This document shows, in pieces, positions 1-6,964 of a stretch of DNA of 64,000 bases. How positions within the stretch are numbered: the first letter of the stretch is position 1; every line of letters starts with the position of its first letter. The notes under the pieces are model-generated. The model ran no database searches and had not been told where the DNA came from. It saw nothing but the letters and a program-made list of their open reading frames with translations. The stretch is taken from assembly GCF_946479755.1 (NCBI RefSeq), contig NZ_CAMLHC010000014.1, positions 124,001 through 188,000 of the forward strand. The letters run 5' to 3'. This DNA is from an uncultured Chitinophaga sp. (GTDB lineage: Bacteria > Bacteroidota > Bacteroidia > Chitinophagales > Chitinophagaceae). The translations under genes were made by a program, and so were the position numbers.

Positions 1-251
1 GTACTTATCTGCCTCTACAAAATGCCGGACCACGAATTACCCGCCGCATCCCGTGCTCCGGGCAGGAAAGTGCAACCGGCAATGGACTAACCCGGCCAGC
101 AGGGGAATTTTCACATCAATGTCAAAAAGGAATAATATATTTACAAACGATACGTTCAGGCAAATGCCTGAACGTATTCCTAAAAACGCCCTGTCACTGA
201 AAAAAACGGACTATTTCACAACATCCTGTTCATCTAATGCACTATCCACCT
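1..251. other. Leading non-coding stretch with one long palindrome
   Basis: I see no supportable gene here. A plus-strand frame is open from base 1 to a stop near base 90 and could be the last ~29 codons of a gene cut by the window edge, but its composition gives no support. The only structured element is the 28-bp palindrome at 150-177. The stretch ends at the start codon of the small secreted protein. Confidence 0.5.
150..177. repeat. 28-bp near-perfect palindrome
   Basis: Arms ATACGTTCAGGCA (150-162) and TGCCTGAACGTAT (165-177) are perfectly complementary over 13 bp around a two-base centre (AA). It lies about 75 bp upstream of the start at 252. No T-run follows on either strand, so an intrinsic terminator is unlikely. 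A dimeric regulator operator is the most natural reading (inference). Confidence 0.6.
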
Positions 252-689
252 ATGAAAAAAAACATCTTTCTGGTCGTCGCCGGCCTTTCACTTTCACTGT
301 TGACCAACGATACCGCTGCACAGGAATTTAAAATCAAAGAGTTGGAGCATTACCTGAAACAATCCCCTACACAGGTGGCCGCCGCCTTTAAAAGCAAAAA
401 TTTTGTCTTTGAAAAAAGGGACGAAAGATTTGATACCTATGGAAAACGGAACGCAAAAGCCAACTATATGTTCAGTACAGACAACAGGATAACGGCCGTG
501 GGCTGGAGAGAACCCATCGCCGCGCAACCGAAAATTCTTGCGGACCTGAAAGCGGCCAATTATATGCTAAAAAATCGCGTCGACCGGGAACAACTTCATT
601 TCTTCAATGCGGCCACAGGATTGACAGTCATTTTTGGTACGATTTCTCTTACCAAAGAAGTGTATATTATGGTTGGTAAAAACGGATAG
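252..689 (+). CDS. Small secreted protein of unknown function
   Basis: Encodes about 145 residues beginning with a clear Sec signal peptide: MKKN, a hydrophobic core rich in L, V and S, then an AAQ cleavage site. I chose the ATG at 252 over the upstream in-frame ATG at 237 because it places the Lys pair directly at the N terminus of the signal peptide. The mature part is about 120 residues, basic and aromatic, with no Cys and no motif I recognise. It stands alone, with a palindrome upstream and a hairpin terminator downstream. Probably periplasmic; function not assigned. Confidence 0.7.
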   Translation: MKKNIFLVVAGLSLSLLTNDTAAQEFKIKELEHYLKQSPTQVAAAFKSKNFVFEKRDERFDTYGKRNAKANYMFSTDNRITAVGWREPIAAQPKILADLKAANYMLKNRVDREQLHFFNAATGLTVIFGTISLTKEVYIMVGKNG

Positions 690-779
690 TCATCACCGTT
701 AGTTCCCATATCTTTCTGCACATTTCAGCAAGCGGGCCTAATATCGCTTTCTGACCCACCTAAACGCAGTCACTCAACA

Positions 780-811
780 AGCAACGCACAAACTCCGGTC
801 TGTGCGTTGCT
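780..811. terminator. Hairpin between convergent genes
   Basis: GCAACGCACA (781-790) pairs perfectly with TGTGCGTTGC (801-810) across a 10-base loop, plus one A-T pair outside. It sits between the secreted protein gene on the plus strand and the GH18 gene on the minus strand. The following T-run is weak (cgttta), so termination efficiency is uncertain. Confidence 0.55.
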
Positions 812-842
812 CGTTTAAAACCTTGTTTTATTACATCAAAGC

Positions 843-2207
843 TTATTGAATCTTAAAAGAAGATACCTTATCATTGGCGCTGGGTGATAGCGCGCCGAAA
901 TTGGCATTATCTCCCGTGAGCGTCCAGGAGGTGCCTGAAAAATTATTGTCAGCATACAAAATCACGGTCCATCCCGCGGGTATTTTTACAGAAGAGGCCC
1001 AGTCGTTCACCATACCATAACCCGTAAAATCAGCCATGGTATAACTGCCTTTAGGGATAGTCCGGGTAACCGCTCCTCCGTAGTTTGCATCCTGGTAAAA
1101 CTGTACTCCCGTAAGCATAGCGCCGCCAGCAGCAGGGTTTTGTATCTGGATACCCCGGCGCAGATAGTTATATTTTTGCCCCGTGGCGTCCGGCTGCGCA
1201 TCAACATCTATGATGTAGGCGCCGAAACCGCCTTTCCGTCCCTGCGTGGGGTTCCAGGTGGCCATGCCCAGCACACTGCCGATGTTTACACCATTGACAG
1301 TATAATCCACTCCGCGGGCGCCGTTAGCCTGCATATTCTCGGTGACAATGAATTTTTTTGAAGGGAGTACACCGCCTCCGTAATTATCAAATCGTCCCTG
1401 CAGCATGGAAGCACTGCTTGAATTATATGCCTGTTGTGCCAGATAGTTAATATATGGTTCAATTCCCAGATCGAATTGCCCGTCAATCATGAGGATTTTA
1501 TCGGTTCCTGATAAAGGACCCATATATTTTGACAATGACTTGAATAATCGCTGCATATGGGGATCATCGGTAGTGTAGGGCCTCACTCCTCTTCCGCGGT
1601 TATCTCCCAATATGGAGGGATCTCCCCAATCCTGTTCAAAGTCGAGATCAAATCCGTCCAATTGATATTCATTCACATAGTTGGCGATCCATTTAGCGGC
1701 GCTGTCGAGGGCGGCCATCACATCCCTGTCATAGGTTGAGCGGAAATTATCTTTCATCAGATTGACAATCTGGTATGACCAGGCGCAGGCGACGAACTTG
1801 GTGCCTTTTCTGGCGCGAACGGACTGCATTTGAGCGAAGCGGACCGCATCCTCCGGTTTAGTGGGTGAAGGGGCTACCCAGAACCCTCCGCCATCTCCCC
1901 AGAGGCTGACAATGTCCATGCTGTCGGGCAGGTCTTCGAAGCCAGGTACCCAGTTAGCGTCGGAGCCCCTGAAAACGACAGAATTTCCCGCCCATCCAAA
2001 GGAAACGGCATGGTCGGTTTTCTTATATGCCCGTAAGGCAGCATAATACTCCTCGGTCCCTTTCACCGGAACTTGAGCAGTCATTGTTTGGGAGGTTAAC
2101 GCTGTGTTCAGGTCTTCTTTTTGCAAATTTTTAGAACAGCTCATGCAGAGACATAGCAAGGCCGTGACGATACCTGTTTGTAACAGGAGGGTGTGTTGTT
2201 TTTTCAT
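843..2207 (-). CDS. GH18 glycoside hydrolase lipoprotein with C-terminal beta/gamma-crystallin-like domain
   Basis: 454 residues. The signal peptide ends in a lipobox (LCMSC, lipidated Cys24). The GH18 barrel carries the family signature DGFDLDFE at 184-191, with catalytic acid Glu191 and the assisting Asp two residues before it, so it should be active. The last ~88 residues form a beta/gamma-crystallin-like module with a FYQDANYGG motif and a second Greek-key-like YADNNFSG motif, probably for glycan or calcium binding. It is the last gene of a three-gene GH18 operon read from 4541 downward. The overall pattern (lipoprotein, compact GH18) resembles Bacteroidota endo-beta-N-acetylglucosaminidases more than large chitinases, but chitinase activity cannot be excluded. 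Family assignment is firm, substrate is inference. Confidence 0.88.
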   Translation of the reverse strand: MKKQHTLLLQTGIVTALLCLCMSCSKNLQKEDLNTALTSQTMTAQVPVKGTEEYYAALRAYKKTDHAVSFGWAGNSVVFRGSDANWVPGFEDLPDSMDIVSLWGDGGGFWVAPSPTKPEDAVRFAQMQSVRARKGTKFVACAWSYQIVNLMKDNFRSTYDRDVMAALDSAAKWIANYVNEYQLDGFDLDFEQDWGDPSILGDNRGRGVRPYTTDDPHMQRLFKSLSKYMGPLSGTDKILMIDGQFDLGIEPYINYLAQQAYNSSSASMLQGRFDNYGGGVLPSKKFIVTENMQANGARGVDYTVNGVNIGSVLGMATWNPTQGRKGGFGAYIIDVDAQPDATGQKYNYLRRGIQIQNPAAGGAMLTGVQFYQDANYGGAVTRTIPKGSYTMADFTGYGMVNDWASSVKIPAGWTVILYADNNFSGTSWTLTGDNANFGALSPSANDKVSSFKIQ

Positions 2208-2261
2208 AGCGCTTTCATTTAGTTGCAGGAAACAAATGCTATTTAAGGAAAGAGGTCATTG

Positions 2262-3500
2262 TCACTGAATTTTAAAAGAAGATACCTTATCATTGGCGCT
2301 GGGAGATAACCCACCCAGATTGGCGCTATTGCCGGAGAGCGTCCACGAGGTGCCTGAAAAATTATCATTGGCATACAGCACTACCGTCCACCCGGCAGGT
2401 ATTTTTATGGAAGAAGCCCAATCGTTGACCATACCATACGAAGCGAAGCCCGCCATCGTGTAGCTGCCCTTCGGAATAGTGCCGGTAACGGCTCCTCCGT
2501 AATTCGTATGCTGATAGAACTGAACGCCGGTAACTGCCGCTGTCGCCGGAGGATTCATCTTTTGAATAGCTGCGCGGGTATATTTATAGTTGTTGTAAAC
2601 ACTATCACTTTTAGTGTAATCCACTTCTATTTTATAGCTGAACACACCTCCTTTGATACTGCCGGCGGGGTTCCACGCGGCATACGCCGGCATCTGATCA
2701 TCTCCAAATCCTGTCTGGTCTTCAAAAGAAACGCCTACTAAAATCTTATTAAAAGGAATATAATTTTTATACGTATTAAAGGTGTAGGTGAAAGAACTGG
2801 TATCCCGCCAATACGCCTGCACATATACTAAATCATAGTTCTGGTAAGTACGTTGATACGGCCGGTAATTACCATCCTTGTTACTATCCCAGATAAACAT
2901 AAACTTAGGCGCGCCCGGTGAAGGCGGTGTAGAAGAGGGCCCGAAGTATCTGGCCAATTCCGTCATCATCGTTACGAGCGTGTCCTGGTTGGCGGGAATG
3001 ATGCCATCTTCAATATCGAAATCAATTCCATCCAGCCCCCATTTGACGATCGAATCCCGCATGGCCAGCACACCTGTTCTCCAGTTGGCATTGGCCACAG
3101 TACCGCTTGAATTTTTGGGGCCAAATCTTGAGTTAAGGTCATCCAGCCAACCGGTCACCACAAACTTTATCCCTTTGTTTTTCTGTAAATCGTGAATAAT
3201 GGACAACCTTTCCTGGAAGTCTGCGCCATTCTCGAACCTTCCCCATAGGTTGATGATGTCTACACTGTCAGGTAGCTGCCGGAGGCTCTCCAATGAACCA
3301 CTGAAATAGCCGGCCATTCGCTGGTGTGTACTATTTTTATAGGCTAAAAGGTCAGCGCCGGTCGCCGCAGTAACCACTGCGGTACCGGCACTTTTTTCAA
3401 GGGGCGCAAGATCTGTCATTTGCAGATTTTTCTGACACCCTGAGTTCAGGATGGCAAACATGCTTACGCCGCATGCCAGCAATAAATTGGTTTTTCTCAT
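2262..3500 (-). CDS. GH18 glycoside hydrolase lipoprotein with C-terminal beta/gamma-crystallin-like domain
   Basis: 412 residues. Lipobox LNSGC, lipidated Cys22. The GH18 signature DGIDFDIE is at 157-164 with catalytic Glu164. The C-terminal ~88 residues are nearly the same crystallin-like module as in the downstream gene, and the two are visibly alike even at DNA level, while the catalytic domains have clearly diverged. Middle gene of the GH18 operon, 48 bp from the upstream gene and 54 bp from the downstream one. Likely acts at the cell surface on GlcNAc-containing glycans (family knowledge); exact substrate unknown. Confidence 0.87.
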   Translation of the reverse strand: MRKTNLLLACGVSMFAILNSGCQKNLQMTDLAPLEKSAGTAVVTAATGADLLAYKNSTHQRMAGYFSGSLESLRQLPDSVDIINLWGRFENGADFQERLSIIHDLQKNKGIKFVVTGWLDDLNSRFGPKNSSGTVANANWRTGVLAMRDSIVKWGLDGIDFDIEDGIIPANQDTLVTMMTELARYFGPSSTPPSPGAPKFMFIWDSNKDGNYRPYQRTYQNYDLVYVQAYWRDTSSFTYTFNTYKNYIPFNKILVGVSFEDQTGFGDDQMPAYAAWNPAGSIKGGVFSYKIEVDYTKSDSVYNNYKYTRAAIQKMNPPATAAVTGVQFYQHTNYGGAVTGTIPKGSYTMAGFASYGMVNDWASSIKIPAGWTVVLYANDNFSGTSWTLSGNSANLGGLSPSANDKVSSFKIQ

Positions 3501-3548
3501 TCTTGAAAATTTTGGTGGTAAGTACGTGGAATCTGCCAGTCTGTCCTA

Positions 3549-4541
3549 TCAGGGATTCGTCTTTGCCGGGTTCATGATCTGTATTAAATCCCTGGTCACT
3601 CTGAAATCAGGTTTTCTGATGGTGTTATCAATAGCTGAGGTCAACGGAGCGTCTCTGTCAATAGCGTAACTAAATACGCCGCCTTTTTTACCGCTGGAAG
3701 GTTCCCATCTGGCGAGATCATAAGCGCGGCCAGTACCGTTCTGAGGGTAAGTAACATCATACCAGACATTGCCGGGGTAACCTCTTTCTTCGTAAAAGGA
3801 AAAACTGATCAGCAATTTACCGGCGCCTATATGCGATGTATAGGTATCGAAAGTGCTTTGCATTCTGCCTGTGCCCCGGCCATATGTCTGCAGGAACACA
3901 TAACTCACCATATCTTTAATACCTGTGCTGAGCGCATTTCCATCCTGATTGGTATCGTAAATCAGTAATTTAGCTGTGCCGGAAAGGGGCCCCAGGTGTT
4001 TTGACAATGCCTTAAAACAGGCTATCTGATCTGCTAACTCACCTCCTGCGGACGTGCGTTCAATATCTATATCATAACCATCGTAATTGTATTCGTTCAT
4101 CATATTCACGATGCCCTGCGTCCATTTGGCCAGGCCGGCGGAATCGCTGGCAGCTCCGTGAAAATACCCACCGGTATTGATGACTTTTGTTCCCCTGGCA
4201 TGTAAATAGGGGATATAGACCAACTTTAATGAATCCCAATAAGGGCTTTCTCCGGGGGTATAGTTAGCGAAAACACTGACGATATCCAGGCTGTCCGGTA
4301 ACTCTGTCATGATCGGATCATTTACATTCCCTGATACCGTTCTGTCATGCCATGTCCTGTAATATCCCATCGACAGCTCATGCGGACTATTTTTATACTT
4401 CAGCAGCTCCGCAAAAGGTTCGTTCTCCACGGGCAGCTCGTCGACAGGCCGGAATTTTGTGCACCCCGACAGCAGGGAAACCGTAATGGCAGCTGCTGCA
4501 AAAAAAGTCCCGGCAAAACGCGTGATGTTTAATCGTTTCAT
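3549..4541 (-). CDS. GH18 glycoside hydrolase lipoprotein without accessory domain
   Basis: 330 residues from the ATG at 4541, chosen because it opens a lipoprotein signal (MKRLN, then LLSGC with lipidated Cys27). An upstream in-frame start at 4619 would add 26 residues that do not fit a signal peptide. GH18 signature DGYDIDIE at 154-161, catalytic Glu161. Unlike its two downstream neighbours it ends shortly after the barrel and has no crystallin-like module. First gene of the operon. The N-terminal part after the lipid anchor (YKNSPHELSMGYYRTW) matches the layout of its neighbours, so the three are paralogues that may attack different glycan subtypes. Confidence 0.86.
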   Translation of the reverse strand: MKRLNITRFAGTFFAAAAITVSLLSGCTKFRPVDELPVENEPFAELLKYKNSPHELSMGYYRTWHDRTVSGNVNDPIMTELPDSLDIVSVFANYTPGESPYWDSLKLVYIPYLHARGTKVINTGGYFHGAASDSAGLAKWTQGIVNMMNEYNYDGYDIDIERTSAGGELADQIACFKALSKHLGPLSGTAKLLIYDTNQDGNALSTGIKDMVSYVFLQTYGRGTGRMQSTFDTYTSHIGAGKLLISFSFYEERGYPGNVWYDVTYPQNGTGRAYDLARWEPSSGKKGGVFSYAIDRDAPLTSAIDNTIRKPDFRVTRDLIQIMNPAKTNP

Positions 4542-4950
4542 ATATTTTGAATTTTGGTAGATAAAAAGGTATTTCCACAACATCTTAACCGGCCATGCGC
4601 ACAACATCGGGGGCGACACCCGCTTGGGGTTGATTTCGCCTACATTTCACATAGCAACAATTCTTAATTAGATAATATTTATATTATCCGGGATGGGTAA
4701 CTCATTATAAAGACATCAGGAAAAGAAAACAGGTGCAGTCCGTGTGCGTTTTTTTTGGGGAAATAGTTGATGGCAACAAAACTTCGTTATTTAAACGGGG
4801 CATAATGAGGAAGCAACGGAGAGGCAAGTAATGTCCCTCACAAGAGCGTTATGGTCACCCCTGCTTTTGCCTGAACTCCAGCCACAACCCGCCCGTTATC
4901 ACCAGCGGCACCAATAAACTCACGAGAGAAGCATAATAACAAGGCACCCA
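4542..4950. other. Upstream region of the GH18 operon, mostly non-coding
   Basis: About 410 bases between the GH18 operon and the DinB-like gene, both on the minus strand. It holds an AT-rich inverted repeat GATAATAT-TT-ATATTATC at 4671-4688 that could be an operator or promoter element for the GH18 operon. Next to the DinB-like gene there is a possible tiny membrane ORF (4855-4947). I found no convincing TAnnTTTG promoter box on the minus strand. Confidence 0.4.
4855..4947 (-). CDS. Possible 30-residue single-span membrane peptide
   Basis: A GTG-started ORF begins three bases past the stop codon of the DinB-like gene, in the same frame. It reads as a short N terminus, a hydrophobic span (LVSLLVPLVITGGLWL) and a charged end (EFRQKQG). 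This layout, hydrophobic with Pro and Gly, then Trp and basic residues, resembles small hydrophobic type I toxins of the Fst/Ldr kind, but that is only a resemblance. It could equally be a decayed 3' end or chance. No Shine-Dalgarno is obvious. Confidence 0.25.
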   Translation of the reverse strand: MPCYYASLVSLLVPLVITGGLWLEFRQKQG

Positions 4951-5418
4951 TCATGCTGTTTTGATCATTTTTTTGATGATGGAGATCTGTCCGAGATGAT
5001 AGTGGGTATGTTCAATGATCCCTGCCAGGTTACGGTACCAGGTACCATATTTCCCGTCGGTGAAGTTTTCCGCCAGCTGATGGTCCTCCAGCTTTTCCAT
5101 GGCATCAGCGAAGGTCGTCGCTTCCGCCAGTGTTTTGGCTATCAGCTGTTGCCATTCTTCTTCCGACGTAATGGGTGGCAGGTCGAAACTGAATTTATCG
5201 CTGGCCTGGAGCGGTCCGCCCTGCAGGACTTTCAGCACCGCGCTCACATAGTAGTTGATATGAAATACCAGCACCGCGATGGTATTAAGCCGGTGTACCG
5301 GCGTGGTGGCCATCTGCCAGTCCACATCTGCCAGCGTGTCTTTGAGGTTCACCGATGTCCAGTTACCGCCGAAATGCACGTCCCGGAAATGTTTGGCCAT
5401 CTGTTGTATGGTTGTCAT
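4951..5418 (-). CDS. DinB-like four-helix protein
   Basis: 155 residues from the ATG at 5418 (MTTIQQ). A start seven codons upstream is also in frame but adds only a short basic stretch. The protein is all-helical with a His-Asn pair (VFHINYY) in the middle and a C-terminal HTHYHLGQI motif, the usual metal-site histidines of the DinB/DUF1572 superfamily. In that family some members are thiol transferases and others have unknown roles, so no reaction is claimed. Divergent from the acyltransferase gene, whose start lies about 70 bp away. Confidence 0.72.
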   Translation of the reverse strand: MTTIQQMAKHFRDVHFGGNWTSVNLKDTLADVDWQMATTPVHRLNTIAVLVFHINYYVSAVLKVLQGGPLQASDKFSFDLPPITSEEEWQQLIAKTLAEATTFADAMEKLEDHQLAENFTDGKYGTWYRNLAGIIEHTHYHLGQISIIKKMIKTA

Positions 5419-5491
5419 CTTTTTTCGAAAAAGATACAAATAAATCCCGTTTGCAGTTACGCTGCTTCCGTGTTATCTTGCGCGGACAGAT

Positions 5492-6595
5492 ATGGAAACA
5501 GGGACAATGACAACAGGAGCGGCGCCACGCCCGGGGGCGACCGCCGGCAAACAACATTTCGCGATACTGGACGGACTGCGGGGCGTAGCCGCGATCGTCG
5601 TGGTGTTTTTCCACTTCATGGAAGTGGTATTTACCGATTACAATAAAAACTTTGCGGGACATGGCTTTCTGGCGGTGGATTTTTTCTTCTGCCTGTCGGG
5701 CTTTGTGATAGCCTATGCTTATGACGACCGTATGCCGCAGCTGCGGCTGCGGGACTTTTTCCGGGCGAGGCTGATACGGCTGCATCCGCTGGTGGCGCTG
5801 GGCGCGGTGCTGGGACTGCTCACCTATTTGTTCGATCCGCTGGTGGGGCCTCCCGCCGGGTACGGCTTTGGCAAGACAGCGTTGTTGTTTGTCACGACGC
5901 TGCTACTTATTCCGTTTCCCATTATATCAGAGCGCTACTTTAATCTCTTTTGCCTGAATGCGCCCGCCTGGTCGCTGTTCTGGGAATATGTCGCCAATAT
6001 TTTCTATGCGCTGGTGTTATGGCGCCTGCGCCGTAACCTGCTACTGGTACTGGCAGCGGCAGCTGCGGTGATATTGGGCGCGGTAGCTTACTGTACGGGT
6101 AACCTCATGGGAGGCTGGAGCAAGGACAACTTCTGGCATGGCGGCGCCCGGTTATTTTATTCTTTTACCGCCGGCATGCTGGTGTACCGCTTCCGGCTGA
6201 TCATCCCTAACCGCCTGGGTTTCCCTGGTGTGGCACTGCTGCTGCTGCTGGCCCTGTTTATGCCTTTCTATGGACAGAACTGGCTGGTAGAACTGGCCAT
6301 CGTGACATGCTATTTCCCGGCACTGGTGGCGCTGGGCGCCGGCGCCCGGCTCGTACCCTGGCTGGAAAAGCCCTGCCAGTTTTCCGGCAAAGTGTCGTAC
6401 CCATTATATATGACCCACTACGGGTTTATCTGGATCTTCGCGCATTACCTGGAGGTCTGCAAGCCAGGCATGTCCCGCCTGGCAGTGGTGATCCCTGCAG
6501 GCGTAGCAGCCCTGGTACTGCTGGGATGGGTGGCGCTGGTAGCGTACGATCAACCCGTCAGAAATTACCTGAACCGTGTATGGAAAAAACGTTAA
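5492..6595 (+). CDS. Acyltransferase 3 family membrane protein (OafA/YrhL type)
   Basis: 367 residues, about ten hydrophobic segments. The N terminus has the family hallmark: a LDGLRGVAAIVVVFFHF stretch where Arg and the membrane His lie in the first helix, followed by GFLAVDFFFCLSGFV. Such enzymes move acyl groups, often acetyl, onto surface sugars or lipids from the cytoplasmic side of the inner membrane. It is monocistronic, followed by a strong terminator at 6650-6673. Target molecule unknown. It is GC-richer than the surrounding intergenic DNA but not unlike neighbouring genes. Confidence 0.88.
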   Translation: METGTMTTGAAPRPGATAGKQHFAILDGLRGVAAIVVVFFHFMEVVFTDYNKNFAGHGFLAVDFFFCLSGFVIAYAYDDRMPQLRLRDFFRARLIRLHPLVALGAVLGLLTYLFDPLVGPPAGYGFGKTALLFVTTLLLIPFPIISERYFNLFCLNAPAWSLFWEYVANIFYALVLWRLRRNLLLVLAAAAAVILGAVAYCTGNLMGGWSKDNFWHGGARLFYSFTAGMLVYRFRLIIPNRLGFPGVALLLLLALFMPFYGQNWLVELAIVTCYFPALVALGAGARLVPWLEKPCQFSGKVSYPLYMTHYGFIWIFAHYLEVCKPGMSRLAVVIPAGVAALVLLGWVALVAYDQPVRNYLNRVWKKR

Positions 6596-6649
6596 ACATT
6601 CCGGAGCCAAGGCTTGTACTTTAAAACAAACCATGTAAAATAACGGAGA

Positions 6650-6673
6650 GCCGGCCTTGAGGCCGGCTTTTTT
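6650..6673 (+). terminator. Intrinsic terminator after the acyltransferase gene
   Basis: Perfect stem GCCGGCC-TTGA-GGCCGGC (6650-6667) followed directly by six T residues, 55 bp after the stop codon. Confidence 0.92.
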
Positions 6674-6911
6674 ATTTGTATTGATTCCCCTGATTTTTCA
6701 CGCGGTCGTTGGTTACGCACCCGGCGGGCGCTATCAGGTTATCGCCCCATCCTGCTTTGTGCCATCCTTATGTTTACCGTATCCGTCTTCGCCAATATAA
6801 TAGCGATTGTTTCCTGATGTTTCGTTTTTGATCTTCCTGACCCCGGCCCGGCGCTTTCACGCCACGAACGGTCATCCCTTCTACTTTCTGTTTACGGTTC
6901 TTCCAAATTAA
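6674..6911. other. Intergenic stretch before the mannose operon
   Basis: About 240 bases between the acyltransferase terminator and the mannose-operon promoter. I see no gene, repeat or further regulatory element that I can support. Confidence 0.5.
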
Positions 6912-6942
6912 TTGGCTACTCCAAAAACTTTTATTATGTTTG
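6912..6942 (+). promoter_or_regulatory. Bacteroidota-type promoter of the mannose operon
   Basis: TTG at 6912-6914, then 20 bases, then TATGTTTG at 6935-6942, an exact match to the TAnnTTTG -7 box of this phylum with the expected spacing. Predicted transcription start is about 6949, giving a short leader before the ATG at 6965. The -7 box is embedded in the GntR-type operator. Confidence 0.65.
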
Positions 6943-6948
6943 AACATA
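6935..6948. promoter_or_regulatory. GntR-type operator overlapping the -7 box
   Basis: TATGTTTGAACATA is an inverted repeat (TATGTT/AACATA). It differs at only two of 14 positions from TATGTACGAACATA directly upstream of the GntR gene at 14382-15125, so that regulator is the likely binder. Sitting on the -7 box, it would act by repression (inference). Confidence 0.65.
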
Positions 6949-6964
6949 TGAACATTAAAAAATA

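Noticed and set aside
150..177. Palindrome as a transcription terminator
   Set aside because: No T-run on either strand and only a two-base loop.
53..331. 92-codon open frame at the window start
   Set aside because: Overlaps the secreted protein gene in another frame; composition is not protein-like and there is no signal or domain.
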